From: Fibrobacter sp.
GTDB taxonomy: Bacteria; Fibrobacterota; Fibrobacteria; Fibrobacterales; Fibrobacteraceae
Assembly (NCBI GenBank): GCA_024398875.1
Contig: JAKSIJ010000003.1
Span: 1-64,000 of the forward strand
Reading direction: 5' to 3'
DNA length: 64,000 bases
This document shows positions 52,080 through 61,895 of this stretch, piece after piece. Every line of letters begins with the position of its first letter. The first letter of the stretch is position 1. A model generated the notes under the pieces. That model was given only the letters and a program-made list of their open reading frames with translations. It did no database searches and had not been told where the DNA came from. The translations under genes and the position numbers were made by a program.

Positions 52080-53606
52080 TTACTGAGCATTGGGCTTGAA
52101 GGTATCGTACCACTTCATAGGGTCAATGACCCTGTATTTCACATTTCCAATGTGTTTAGAACCTTTCTTATCAATGATTCCCGTGACTATATGGGCATGA
52201 GGTCCAGTCGTATGTCCTGTGACTCCTACGGTGGCAATTGGGTCTCCTTGCATTACTTCCTGCCCATCCAAATAAAGAAGCTGGTCGCAGTGCATAAAGA
52301 GAATCACGTCTTTTTCTCGAACAAGGCCGATGATGATGCCGCCACGTTCGTCCTTGCTTGTCCACGCTTTAGCGGAGAAAGGGGCCAAAATGCGCGCCCC
52401 TTGGCGGCTAGCCAAATCAATGCCGTTGTGCTGTCGATTTTGAGAAGATGCTTTTTCGTGATAGTACTCTGTGAGGTAGTTAATGCTGTCCGAGACAATG
52501 GAACCCCAATACCGCCAGGCATTTCCTAGTGAATCGACGGCATTTTCCATGATGTTTTCTGAGCGTGAGAATTTGATAACAGTCCCTGCAGGGGGAATGT
52601 TCACATTGTTTTCTAGCCAGGCATTCTCTTCGTATCCATTTTCATTCAAAGTTTCTTCCACATATTGCCGAATCAGCTTTTCATTCGTAATAATCGCGTT
52701 GAACCGGCCAATTGCATAACGAGCTATCCGCTGCATGGGCTCCCTTCCGTCAAACGTGTATTCAAAAGAGGGTGCCTGCCGCAGGGCATTGCGTTCAGAA
52801 ACGCGATCGCGAACGTTAGAAACGCCAAAGTCGATGTCTGTGGGAACAAGGAAGGGAATGGCGACGGCTATCAGTACAAAAAACAGAAACAGTCGTCTAA
52901 AAATTTTGAGGAATCCGTCCAAGGGATTTCGTTTGAGAATGTTCGCCTTGATTAGAAGCTTAAGACTTTCGGCGAATTTTTCGGGCTGATCTTCCCAGCA
53001 TAATTTCTGGAATTCCTTGCAACTGGAGAAACTTTGCTTGATGGCCTTGCAACTACGCGGAAACTTCTTTTTGAGCGGCAGCTGTTTTGCCAAGTAAACA
53101 AGCGGTATCTTTCGCAAAGCTGCGCTATCTTCTAGGAAAGCTCCTGCGTCATCAATACCGCTCTCGTCACCTTTTGCATCCACAATTAAACACTTGGTGA
53201 TGCTCCCGATTTTCTCGATGTTCTCCGGAGCCACATCACTTGAAATAATACCAATGATGTAGGGACGATACTTCTTGATTTCTTCAAGATTGTGGTAGAA
53301 CTTGCGGAAGTTTTCGTCCGATTCAACAGGGAGGCTTCTACCGCCAAGCACCAGATTCCCGGCATCTTCCTGAACGAGTGTCTCTAATTCCTTATTGCGA
53401 AGAATATGTTCGAACAGATTGCTGGCAGGAATGGTTGTTCCGCGGCTTTCCAACTGACCAGAGAAATCCAAAACAACAAAAGGAGCGCCAGCGTTCAGCG
53501 CCAGCGCTACCTTTTCCAAAGCCTCAAGATTGATTTCTTTACCAAAAGCAGTATAGAGAATCAGTCCGCCTTGTCTAGACAGGTATTCCAGAACCTGCTT
53601 CTGCAT
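52080..53606 (-). CDS. Membrane-anchored M23 peptidase with ParA-like N-terminus
   Basis: A 508-residue protein. Residues 1 to about 190 look like a ParA/MinD-type alpha/beta domain (GLILYTAFGKEINLEALEKVALALNAGAPFVVLDFSG) without an intact Walker A loop. A membrane helix follows (RLFLFFVLIAVAIPFLVP, near 235-255), then a helical stretch and LysM/AAGTVI-like segment, and an M23 domain: QHNGIDLASRQGARI (H, D) and TGPHAHIVTG (HxH). M23 domains cut peptidoglycan or, when defective, activate amidases. The upstream gene is six bases away. Confidence 0.75.
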   Translation of the reverse strand: MQKQVLEYLSRQGGLILYTAFGKEINLEALEKVALALNAGAPFVVLDFSGQLESRGTTIPASNLFEHILRNKELETLVQEDAGNLVLGGRSLPVESDENFRKFYHNLEEIKKYRPYIIGIISSDVAPENIEKIGSITKCLIVDAKGDESGIDDAGAFLEDSAALRKIPLVYLAKQLPLKKKFPRSCKAIKQSFSSCKEFQKLCWEDQPEKFAESLKLLIKANILKRNPLDGFLKIFRRLFLFFVLIAVAIPFLVPTDIDFGVSNVRDRVSERNALRQAPSFEYTFDGREPMQRIARYAIGRFNAIITNEKLIRQYVEETLNENGYEENAWLENNVNIPPAGTVIKFSRSENIMENAVDSLGNAWRYWGSIVSDSINYLTEYYHEKASSQNRQHNGIDLASRQGARILAPFSAKAWTSKDERGGIIIGLVREKDVILFMHCDQLLYLDGQEVMQGDPIATVGVTGHTTGPHAHIVTGIIDKKGSKHIGNVKYRVIDPMKWYDTFKPNAQ

Positions 53607-53612
53607 CGCTTA

Positions 53613-54020
53613 TTAAGCCTTGGCAGAGCCTCGGGGATAGGTAAAGCCTGCAGGAGGAGCGGAGATGAACTTGTCCAGCTGCAAGAATATTTCTTCCGGA
53701 GTAGCAGACGGATTGAAGAACACTTCCTGATTGCGATTCTGGCTGCGGCCCTTCAAGAATTCACCGCGACGCTGGCGACCCACAACAGCCATAGGGACTG
53801 TTTCCAACTGGGGGAGGAGGCCGAAATAGCGGAACACGCTGAAGTTCTTCTGCCAAGTGGAACGTTCCACGAGAATAGCGAAAGCACCATCAACGCCCTT
53901 GTTCTGCAACAGTTCGTCAGACGTCATCTTCACCAATTCGTGATTGGAAGGGAAGTTGTTGACGAAATTGGCATAATCGCCCTTCAAGTAGCAGGCATCG
54001 CACAGAAATACAAATTTCAT
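53613..54020 (-). CDS. Partner protein of the M23 peptidase, unknown function
   Basis: 135 residues from the ATG at 54020 (GGA upstream). It begins MKFVFLCDACYLKGDYANFV with two cysteines (CDAC), and contains GVDGAFAILVERSTWQKNFS and LETVPMAVVGRQRRG, alternating strands and helices as in small alpha/beta (receiver-like) folds; the end is Pro-rich and basic. No family recognised. First gene of a two-gene unit with the M23 protein, so a role at the envelope or division site is possible. Confidence 0.65.
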   Translation of the reverse strand: MKFVFLCDACYLKGDYANFVNNFPSNHELVKMTSDELLQNKGVDGAFAILVERSTWQKNFSVFRYFGLLPQLETVPMAVVGRQRRGEFLKGRSQNRNQEVFFNPSATPEEIFLQLDKFISAPPAGFTYPRGSAKA

Positions 54021-54378
54021 ATCTATTCCAGGTTGAATTGTTTTATTAGCTGGGCGAAAGATAACATTTTTAGGGAAAACCGTCATTAAATGGGTTAATG
54101 GATGGATTGGATTGTTAATCAGAATCGGGTAAGTGTATTTTTACCAAATTTTCCCGCATTGGGAGGGGTGCTTCTAACTCATTGAGTATCAATAAGTTAC
54201 ACGATGTTTTGGGTTGCAAGACTTTACAAAGTTGCGATTTTAAGCCAAAAACGCGGTTTTTGAGCATTTTTCTTCAATTTGAAAACTTTATATTTGGTGA
54301 CGTATATCACAAAGAAAAAGGCTTTTTCTCACAAAAAAGAGGAAAGCTGAGTCTGGTATTTATGGGAGAACATAAATA
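54021..54378. other. Non-coding gap upstream of the giant repeat protein gene
   Basis: 358 bases, AT-rich. Apart from the dyad at 54297-54310 and a TATATT at 54289-54294, I see no gene, repeat or hairpin of note. It must hold the promoters of both divergent transcripts. Confidence 0.6.
54297..54310. promoter_or_regulatory. CRP/FNR-type palindrome upstream of the giant gene
   Basis: GTGA-CGTATA-TCAC is a perfect half-site pair with the 6-base spacing of CRP-family sites. It lies 69 bases before the start codon, just after TATATT (54289-54294). If that hexamer is the -10, the site overlaps the transcript start, which suits repression. No CRP-family gene lies in the window. Confidence 0.45.
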
Positions 54379-57300
54379 ATGAAACGTAAGAACTGGTCTA
54401 TTACAGCGTTGCTTGCTACCGCAGGCATTTTGGCTTCCGTGGTTATTGCACAGGAAGCTGATGCTCCAGAAGCTGCCGCTGCTGTTGAAAATAACGCTCC
54501 ATCCGTTAATGGCATTCCTGGGGAATCCATTCAGGAGGGTGGCAAATTTGCCCCCATCAAGTTGGACCAATATGTGTCCGACGATATGGATAAACCGGCC
54601 CAACTGAAGTGGGCTGTTTCTGGCAACAAGAGTCTGAAGGTAACGATTTCTGGTGACCGCACCGCAAAGATCGAGGTCCCGGACCAATATTGGAATGGCG
54701 CAGAAGATATCACCTTTGCCGCAACAGATACCAAGGGCGCTGTCGGTTCTGAAACAGTGACCTTTGAAGTTGAATCTGTGAACAATCCTCCGGTAGTCTC
54801 TCAAATTCCTGACCAGACCATTGACGAAGGCAAGCAGTTTACAAAAATCAAACTGGATGATTTTGTTACGGACCCTGACCATCCGAAAGATCAGATTCTT
54901 TGGGAAACTGACGTCCAACCGGCAGGCAAGGATCAAGCCGAAGGCGACCTCTCTGTGGAAATTGACCCCAAGAGCCGCATTGCTACGGTTGTCATTCCTG
55001 ACACCAACTGGTATGGTGCCGCAAAAATCACATTCATTGCTACCGATGGTGAATATGCTAGCGACAAGAAGACCGCCACATTCACGGTGAAGCCTATCAA
55101 TGACGCTCCCATCATGCAGAAGGTTCCCGACCAAACCATCGAAGAAAAGAACGAATTTGACCAGATTAGTCTTGCAGACTTGGTAAGCGATGTTGATGAC
55201 GATATCGCTAAGATGAAGTGGAGTGCCACTGGCAATAAGGACTTGAAGGTGACTATCGACAAGTCTGGTAATGCCACGATTGCTACTCCGAATGAACTTT
55301 GGAATGGTGCTGAAACAATCACCTTCACGGTAACCGATGCTGCAGGCGCATCTGCAAGCTCCAAGGCGACCTTCACCGTGAAGTCTGTGAACGATGTTCC
55401 TGAATTTGTGAAGTCTGTTCCGGAACAGACCATCGATGAAAAACAGGAATTCAAACCCATCCAACTTGACCAGCTGGTTAAGGATCCGGACCATACTTTC
55501 GAACAACTTAAGTGGAACATTTCCGGCAACAAGGATTTGAAGGTTACGGTGAATGGCAAGAATGCCTCTATCGCCATCCCCAACAAGTTCTGGAATGGTG
55601 CCGAGACCATCAAGTTCCAGGCCTGTGACCCAGAAGGGGCTTGTGCTGAATCTGAAGCAAGCTTTACGGTGAACTCCATCAACGACAAACCTGAATTTGT
55701 TAAGAAGATTGAAGACCAGTCCATTGAAGAAAAGAAGCAATTTGTCAAAATCAAACTTGACGAATATGTAAAGGATGCCGACCACAAGAGCGCAGAACTC
55801 TCTTGGGAAGCCTCTGTCAAGCATCAGGGCAAGGAACCGGAATCTGGTACGCTCCAGGTCAATATCGATGAAAAGCATGTGGCTTCTGTCGAAATTCCTG
55901 ATCAGTACTGGAACGGAACTGCAGTCGTTACCTTCACCTGCACTGACCCTGAAGGCGCTGCCATCAAGCAGGATGTCAAGTTCGATGTGAAGTCCATCAA
56001 TGACATTCCGGTGTTTAAGAAGATTCCGGACCAGTCCGTTGAAGAAAAGACGGAACTTTCCTCCATTGTTCTGGATGAATTCGTTTCTGATGCTGACCAT
56101 CCTCTGGAAAAGCTCAAATTTGAAGTTACTGGCAACAAGGATATCAAGGTCAATATCAATGCCAAGACTCGCGAAGTCTCTTTCAAGACTCCAAACGAAC
56201 TCTGGAACGGTTCTGAAACTCTGACCTTCACCGTCACTGACCCTGAAGGTGGCAAGGCTTCCTCTACCATGAAGATTTCCGTGAAGTCCATCAACGATCC
56301 TCCGGTGATGAAGGATATTGCCGAACAGACCATCAAGGAAAAAGAAAAGTTCAAGACTGTTGAACTGGACAAGTTCGTGGAAGATTTGGATCACGCCAAG
56401 GACAAGCTGAAGTGGACCATTACCGGCAACCGCGAATTGAAGGTTACCGTTGATGGAAACCGCGTCATGACCGTCGCTGCTCCCAATCCGAACTGGAATG
56501 GCTCTGAAACTTTGAACATCAAGGTGACGGACCCGGAAGGAGCAACAGACGAACGTGCTGTGGCATTCACAATCGAATCCGTCAACGATGCTCCTGAGTT
56601 TGTAAAACAGATTGCTGCCCAGACTATCAAGGAGAAGGAACAGTTCCAGCCCATCAAGCTTGGCGAAATGGTGAAGGACGCAGACCATAAGCTCAATGAA
56701 CTTACTTTCGCTTTCGATGTGAAGCCCGCTGCTGGTTCCAAGAAGAAGGAAGCAGGCCTCACTGTGGAAGTGGATGCCCAGATGGTTGCAAAGATTGTCA
56801 TTCCGGACAAGATGTGGAATGGCTCTGACGAAATCACATTCACGGTGACTGACCCTGAGGGCGCAAAGGCTACCTCTAAGGCTGTGTTTACGGTGACTTC
56901 CGTGAACGACGTTCCGACACTTAAGAAGATTCCTGACCAGATGATTGATGAAAAGGGACAATTTACCGCCATCAATCTCGCTGAACTTGCCGCTGATGCA
57001 GATCATTCCTTTGATCAGTTGAAGTGGACCGTTGCTGGCAATAAGGCTTTGAAGGTGAATATTGACAAGGCTGGTGTCGCCACTATTACGACTCCGAACC
57101 CGCTGTGGAATGGTTCTGAAAAGATGACCTTTACTGTAACTGACCCTGAAGGTGCTTCTGCCAAGTCTGAAGCCGTATTTACCGTGAAGTCCATCAACGA
57201 TCCTCCCGTAATGAAGGATATCGCTAGCCAGACCATCAAGGAAAAGCAGGAATTCAAGCCCATCGAACTGGACAAGTTTGTGGAAGATTTGGACCACGAC

Positions 57301-60300
57301 AAGAGCAATCTGAAGTGGACCTTCTCTGGCAACAAGGACTTGAAGGTGGCCATTGATGGCAAGCGTGTTGCAACTATCACTGCTCCCAGCAAGTTCTGGA
57401 ATGGATCCGAAACCATCAAGTTCACTGTAACTGACCCTGAAGGTGCTACGGACAATCGTTCTGTGACCTTCACTGCAGAATCTGTCAATGACGCTCCTAC
57501 ATTTACGAAGCCCATTAAGGATCAGTCTGTTCAGGAAAAGCGTGAATTCGCCATCATCAGTCTTGCTGATATCGTTAGTGATCCGGACCACAAGCCGGAA
57601 CAGTTGACTTGGTCCTTCGATGTGAAGCCGGGCAAGGGCTCTCCCAAGGGTTATGCTCCCAAGCTCACCGTTTCTGTGGACGAAAAGCGCATGGCCAAGG
57701 TTGTCATTCCGGACAAGTTCTGGCATGGTGAAGAAACCATCACCTTCAATGTAGAAGACCCTGAAGGTGGTAAGGCTTCTTGCACCGCTACGTTTACTGT
57801 CACTTCTGTGAACGATGCTCCTGTCCTTGGCAAGATCAACGATCAGACCATTGATGAAAAGGCTGAATTTGCAACCTTCAATATGGCTGAATTGGTTAAG
57901 GATCCTGACCATCCGTTCGAAAAGTTGAAGATTGAAGTTTCCGGCAATAAGGATTTGAAGGTGAACGTGGCCAAGAGTGGGGAAGTGTCCATCAAGACTC
58001 CGAATCCGCTCTGGAATGGTTCTGAAAAGATTACCTTCACTGTCACTGACCCTGAAGGCGCTTCCGCTAAGGCTACCGCAACCTATACGGTCAAGTCCAT
58101 CAACGACGTGCCGGTTCTCAAGGAAATTGCAAGCCAGACCATCAAGGAAAAGCAGGAATTCAAGGCTATCGAATTGGATAACTTCGTAGAGGATTTGGAC
58201 CATCCGAAGAACAAGCTCAAATGGAAGATTGAAGGTGCCAAGGAACTGAAGGTTGCCATGGACGGCAGCCACAAGGTAACCGTCACTCAGCCAAACCAGT
58301 ACTGGCATGGTTCTGAAACCGTAAAGTTCACCGTCACTGACCCTGAAGGTGCTTCCGCCTCTACTTCTGTAACATTCACTGTGGAATCCGTCAATGATGC
58401 ACCTACCTTCGTGAAGGAACTGAAGGGCCAGTCCATTGATGAAAAGAAGCAGTTTGCTACTATCAAGTTGGATGACCTTGTAAAGGATCCGGACCACAAG
58501 AATAGCGAACTCACCTGGACCTTCGATGTAAGCCCTGTTTCCAAGAGTGCTCCTGCCAAGAAGGGCAAGAAGGGTGGTGACGAAAAGGCTTCTGCTAGCG
58601 AAGGTCTCACTGTGAAGGTGGACAACAACCATGTAGCAACCATTGCTATTCCGAACAAGTACTGGAATGGTGCTGCAAACATCACCTTTACGGTTACTGA
58701 CCCCGAAGGTGCAAAGGCTTCCAAGACAGCTCTCTTTGAAGTGAAGTCCATCAATGATGCACCTGTGATTTCTGACAAGGCTCCTAAGGGCGAAACCATC
58801 CGCGAAGGTGGCAAGTTCAAGACCATCGAACTCAACTCTCTTGCTTCTGATGCTGACCACAAGACAACAGATCTCAAGTGGTCTACTTCTGGCAACAAGC
58901 AATTGAAGGTGGAACTCCGCAAGGATAACACTGCTGCCGTTTCTGTGCCGGATGCTCAGTGGTTCGGTCGCGAAACCATCGTGTTCACGGTGACGGACCC
59001 CGAGGGCGCAAGCGCCAACCACAAGATGGAATTTGAAGTTACTCGCGTCAACGACGCCCCGGTGCTCGTCAAGAAGATTGCCGACCAGAAGATTAAGGAG
59101 AAGGAATCCTTCGCCATGATCAAACTGGACGAATACGTGAAGGATCCGGACAATAAGCCGAGCGAACTCACATGGAAGATTACGGGCAATCAGAAGTTGA
59201 AGGCTGAAATTTCTTCTAGCCGTATTCTCACTGTCTCTGCTCCGGATAAGTACTTCTGGTGTGCTCCCGAAACCATGGTTCTCTCTGTGAAGGACCCGGA
59301 TGGTTTGGAAGCCTCTCAGACCATTACCTTTGAAATTACCTCTGTCAATGACGCTCCTGAAGTGAAGGATATTCCTGCTCAAAAGATTAAGGAAAAGTCC
59401 GAATTCAAGGAAATCGATTTGACAAAGTACTTCCACGATCCGGACCACAAGTTCGAACAACTGAGCCTCACCGCCGTTGTCGAAAAGGTGGGCGGTGCCG
59501 AAAAGAAGGCTCCTGCAAAGAAGCCTGCCAAGGGCAAGAAGGATAAGAAGGGTAAGAAGGGCAAGAATGATAAGGCCGAGGCTGAACCTGAAGCCGCAGC
59601 TCCTGCACCTTCTCCAGATGATTTGCAGGTTGAAATTGATGCCAAGGGCATTGCCCGCGTTAAGATTCCGAACAAATACTGGAATGGCCAGCGCAATATC
59701 ACCTTCACTGCAAAGGATCCTGAAGGTGCTAGTGCCTCTACAAAGGTGAACTTCACCGTGGAATCCGTCAATGACGCTCCGGTGATGAAGCCGATTCCGA
59801 CCCAGTCCATCAAGGAGAAGGAATCCTTCAAGCCTATCGATTTGGCTCAGTTCGTATCTGATCCGGATCATCCGATTTCTGCTTTGAAGTTCGATATTGG
59901 TAATACCCGCTTCCTCAAGGCTTCTGTGAATGCCAAACATCAGCTGGTGGTGACCACTCCGGATAAGTTCTGGAACGGCAATGAAAAGATTACTCTCAAT
60001 GTAGTTGACCCTGAAGGCGCAAAGGCATCTCAGCAGATTGCCTTCGAAGTGGCTCCTGTGAACGATGCCCCGAAGATCAGCAAGATTGCTGGCCAGAAGA
60101 TAAAGGAAAAGGAAAAGTTCGCTCCTGTGGATCTTTCCAAGTCTGCCGAAGACCCGGACAACAAGCCTGCTGAACTCAAATGGTCTGTTTCTGGCAACAA
60201 GGATTTGAAGGTGGATGTGAAGGGTGCTCGCGCCCAAATCCTCACTCCGAACCCCAGCTGGAACGGCAAGGAAACACTCACCTTCACGGTGACGGATCCT

Positions 60301-61761
60301 CTTGGCGCAAAGGCATCCACTACAGCTACCTTCGAAGTGACTCCGGTCAACGATCCACCTTCCTTGAAGTCTGTGCAGCCCTTCGTTATTGATGAAAAGA
60401 AGAGTTTTGCTCCTGTTGACTTCGGTAAGTTGGTCAGCGATCCTGATAACAAACTGGAAGAACTGAAGTGGACTCTGGACGATGCAGAACCCGCTGCCGC
60501 TCCTGCCAAGGGCAAGAAGGGCAAGAAGGCCAAGGCTGGTAAGGCCAAGGGACCGAGCGTCACTCATGAACTCATCTATGATATCAGCGATAAGGGTGTC
60601 CTGACCGTTGAAATTCCGGATAAGTATTGGAACGGCTCTGAAACCGTTAAGGTCAATGTCTTTGACCCGTCTGGTGAAAAGGCATCTGTCGATGTTAAGT
60701 TCACTGTCAAGCCGGTAAATGACGCTCCTAGCGTTAAGGAAATTCCTGGCCAGGAAACTCTGGAAGGAAAATCCTTCAAGCCCATCAAGCTGGACCAGTA
60801 TGTTTCTGACCCTGATAACAAGCCACACGAAATCAAGTGGAAGGTCGCTGGAGCAAAGAACCTGCAGGTGACTATCTCTGGCGGTCGTGAAGCCGTTGTC
60901 AAGCCCAAGAAGGACGACTGGTATGGTGAAGAAACGCTGGTCTTCACAGCAACGGATCCTGCCGGCGCATCCGACAAGGCTGTTGTCAAGTTCGTGGTGA
61001 AGCACGTAAACGCCGCTCCTATCATGAAGGATCTTCAGGATTACTCCATCAAGGAAGACGAAAACAAGGGCGTTATCGCCGTGATTAAGCTTGACCAAAT
61101 TGCCCGCGACAAGGATCATCGCTTCGACGAACTCAAGTGGACCTTCACTGGCAACAAATACTTGGAAGTGAAGTATGACAAGTTCAAGAAGACCGTAACT
61201 GTGTCTCAGCCTCGTGAAGATTGGAACGGCAAGCCAGAAAAGATTACCTTTACGGTAACAGACCCAGAAGGTGCTAAGGCTTCCAAGACGGCTACATTCT
61301 CCGTCATTCCTGTGAACGATCCTCCTATCGCAAGTTCTCAGTCCTATACGACTCGTGAAGGCGAAACATTGAAGGTTTCCGCTAAGGAAGGCCTCATGTC
61401 TGGCGTGAAGGATGCCGATGGTGAAAAGCCTGCCAGCGTGCAGATGGTCCAGAAGCCTCGCAACGGTAAGGTCACTCTTAACGAGCGCGATGGTTCCTTC
61501 GAATACGTCCCGAACAAGGGCTTCTCCGGCCTCGATGAATTCACATTCAAGGTGAAGGACCCGGGTGGACTCTATTCCAAGGTTGAAACCGCTAGCATCA
61601 ATGTCACCTTCAAGATGGGCGATCTCCGCGGAACCGCAGCACCTGAAGTAAAGAAGGACGAAACTAAGGAAGACGATTCCAAGTCCAAGAAAGACAATAA
61701 AAAAGACAAAAAGAAAGACAAGAAGAACAATAAGAAAGGAAAGAAGGGTAAAAAGAAATAA
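54379..61761 (+). CDS. Giant exported protein of tandem cadherin-like repeats
   Basis: 2460 residues with a signal peptide (ITALLATAGILASVVIAQE). About 22 repeats of 85-110 residues follow, each with NDxPxxxxIxxQxIxEKxxF, DPDH or similar, LKWxxxGNKDLKV, WNGSETxTFTVTDPEGA and a closing strand; these are Ca-binding-like acidic motifs of cadherin/Ig-like domains. A last domain with GEVEYVPNKGFSGLDEFTF-like motif (near 2330-2420) is of the VCBS/tandem-95 type. The end is a run of Lys with Asp/Asn. Four repeats have Lys-rich insertions. Likely a long surface fibre or adhesin; no LPXTG, type IX tail or catalytic domain is seen. Start: ATG at 54379, weak Shine-Dalgarno (GGGAGAA). Confidence 0.88.
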   Translation: MKRKNWSITALLATAGILASVVIAQEADAPEAAAAVENNAPSVNGIPGESIQEGGKFAPIKLDQYVSDDMDKPAQLKWAVSGNKSLKVTISGDRTAKIEVPDQYWNGAEDITFAATDTKGAVGSETVTFEVESVNNPPVVSQIPDQTIDEGKQFTKIKLDDFVTDPDHPKDQILWETDVQPAGKDQAEGDLSVEIDPKSRIATVVIPDTNWYGAAKITFIATDGEYASDKKTATFTVKPINDAPIMQKVPDQTIEEKNEFDQISLADLVSDVDDDIAKMKWSATGNKDLKVTIDKSGNATIATPNELWNGAETITFTVTDAAGASASSKATFTVKSVNDVPEFVKSVPEQTIDEKQEFKPIQLDQLVKDPDHTFEQLKWNISGNKDLKVTVNGKNASIAIPNKFWNGAETIKFQACDPEGACAESEASFTVNSINDKPEFVKKIEDQSIEEKKQFVKIKLDEYVKDADHKSAELSWEASVKHQGKEPESGTLQVNIDEKHVASVEIPDQYWNGTAVVTFTCTDPEGAAIKQDVKFDVKSINDIPVFKKIPDQSVEEKTELSSIVLDEFVSDADHPLEKLKFEVTGNKDIKVNINAKTREVSFKTPNELWNGSETLTFTVTDPEGGKASSTMKISVKSINDPPVMKDIAEQTIKEKEKFKTVELDKFVEDLDHAKDKLKWTITGNRELKVTVDGNRVMTVAAPNPNWNGSETLNIKVTDPEGATDERAVAFTIESVNDAPEFVKQIAAQTIKEKEQFQPIKLGEMVKDADHKLNELTFAFDVKPAAGSKKKEAGLTVEVDAQMVAKIVIPDKMWNGSDEITFTVTDPEGAKATSKAVFTVTSVNDVPTLKKIPDQMIDEKGQFTAINLAELAADADHSFDQLKWTVAGNKALKVNIDKAGVATITTPNPLWNGSEKMTFTVTDPEGASAKSEAVFTVKSINDPPVMKDIASQTIKEKQEFKPIELDKFVEDLDHDKSNLKWTFSGNKDLKVAIDGKRVATITAPSKFWNGSETIKFTVTDPEGATDNRSVTFTAESVNDAPTFTKPIKDQSVQEKREFAIISLADIVSDPDHKPEQLTWSFDVKPGKGSPKGYAPKLTVSVDEKRMAKVVIPDKFWHGEETITFNVEDPEGGKASCTATFTVTSVNDAPVLGKINDQTIDEKAEFATFNMAELVKDPDHPFEKLKIEVSGNKDLKVNVAKSGEVSIKTPNPLWNGSEKITFTVTDPEGASAKATATYTVKSINDVPVLKEIASQTIKEKQEFKAIELDNFVEDLDHPKNKLKWKIEGAKELKVAMDGSHKVTVTQPNQYWHGSETVKFTVTDPEGASASTSVTFTVESVNDAPTFVKELKGQSIDEKKQFATIKLDDLVKDPDHKNSELTWTFDVSPVSKSAPAKKGKKGGDEKASASEGLTVKVDNNHVATIAIPNKYWNGAANITFTVTDPEGAKASKTALFEVKSINDAPVISDKAPKGETIREGGKFKTIELNSLASDADHKTTDLKWSTSGNKQLKVELRKDNTAAVSVPDAQWFGRETIVFTVTDPEGASANHKMEFEVTRVNDAPVLVKKIADQKIKEKESFAMIKLDEYVKDPDNKPSELTWKITGNQKLKAEISSSRILTVSAPDKYFWCAPETMVLSVKDPDGLEASQTITFEITSVNDAPEVKDIPAQKIKEKSEFKEIDLTKYFHDPDHKFEQLSLTAVVEKVGGAEKKAPAKKPAKGKKDKKGKKGKNDKAEAEPEAAAPAPSPDDLQVEIDAKGIARVKIPNKYWNGQRNITFTAKDPEGASASTKVNFTVESVNDAPVMKPIPTQSIKEKESFKPIDLAQFVSDPDHPISALKFDIGNTRFLKASVNAKHQLVVTTPDKFWNGNEKITLNVVDPEGAKASQQIAFEVAPVNDAPKISKIAGQKIKEKEKFAPVDLSKSAEDPDNKPAELKWSVSGNKDLKVDVKGARAQILTPNPSWNGKETLTFTVTDPLGAKASTTATFEVTPVNDPPSLKSVQPFVIDEKKSFAPVDFGKLVSDPDNKLEELKWTLDDAEPAAAPAKGKKGKKAKAGKAKGPSVTHELIYDISDKGVLTVEIPDKYWNGSETVKVNVFDPSGEKASVDVKFTVKPVNDAPSVKEIPGQETLEGKSFKPIKLDQYVSDPDNKPHEIKWKVAGAKNLQVTISGGREAVVKPKKDDWYGEETLVFTATDPAGASDKAVVKFVVKHVNAAPIMKDLQDYSIKEDENKGVIAVIKLDQIARDKDHRFDELKWTFTGNKYLEVKYDKFKKTVTVSQPREDWNGKPEKITFTVTDPEGAKASKTATFSVIPVNDPPIASSQSYTTREGETLKVSAKEGLMSGVKDADGEKPASVQMVQKPRNGKVTLNERDGSFEYVPNKGFSGLDEFTFKVKDPGGLYSKVETASINVTFKMGDLRGTAAPEVKKDETKEDDSKSKKDNKKDKKKDKKNNKKGKKGKKK

Positions 61762-61783
61762 TCCCTAAAATCTGAAAGAGTTT

Positions 61784-61806
61784 AAAGCCCCGCAATGCGG
61801 GGCTTT
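61784..61806 (+). terminator. Terminator after the giant gene
   Basis: AAAGCCCCGC-AAT-GCGGGGCTTT followed by TTCTC, 22 bases past the stop. Confidence 0.9.
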
Positions 61807-61842
61807 TTCTCTTGCATAAATACGGAAGAAATCTATACAAGA

Positions 61843-61870
61843 AAACCCTCTGACTTTTGCCAGAGGGTTT
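61843..61870 (-). terminator. Terminator after the GH2 gene
   Basis: AAACCCTCTG and CAGAGGGTTT around an 8-base loop; on the minus strand it is followed by TTC after a T-rich arm. It ends 26 bases from the GH2 stop. Confidence 0.8.
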
Positions 61871-61895
61871 ACGTTTACTTTATATGGAATGAGGA

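Noticed and set aside
54307-61119. Minus-strand 2270-residue protein
   Set aside because: It lies fully opposite the giant cadherin-like gene, has no ribosome site or signal peptide, and its repeats mirror those of the plus-strand gene.
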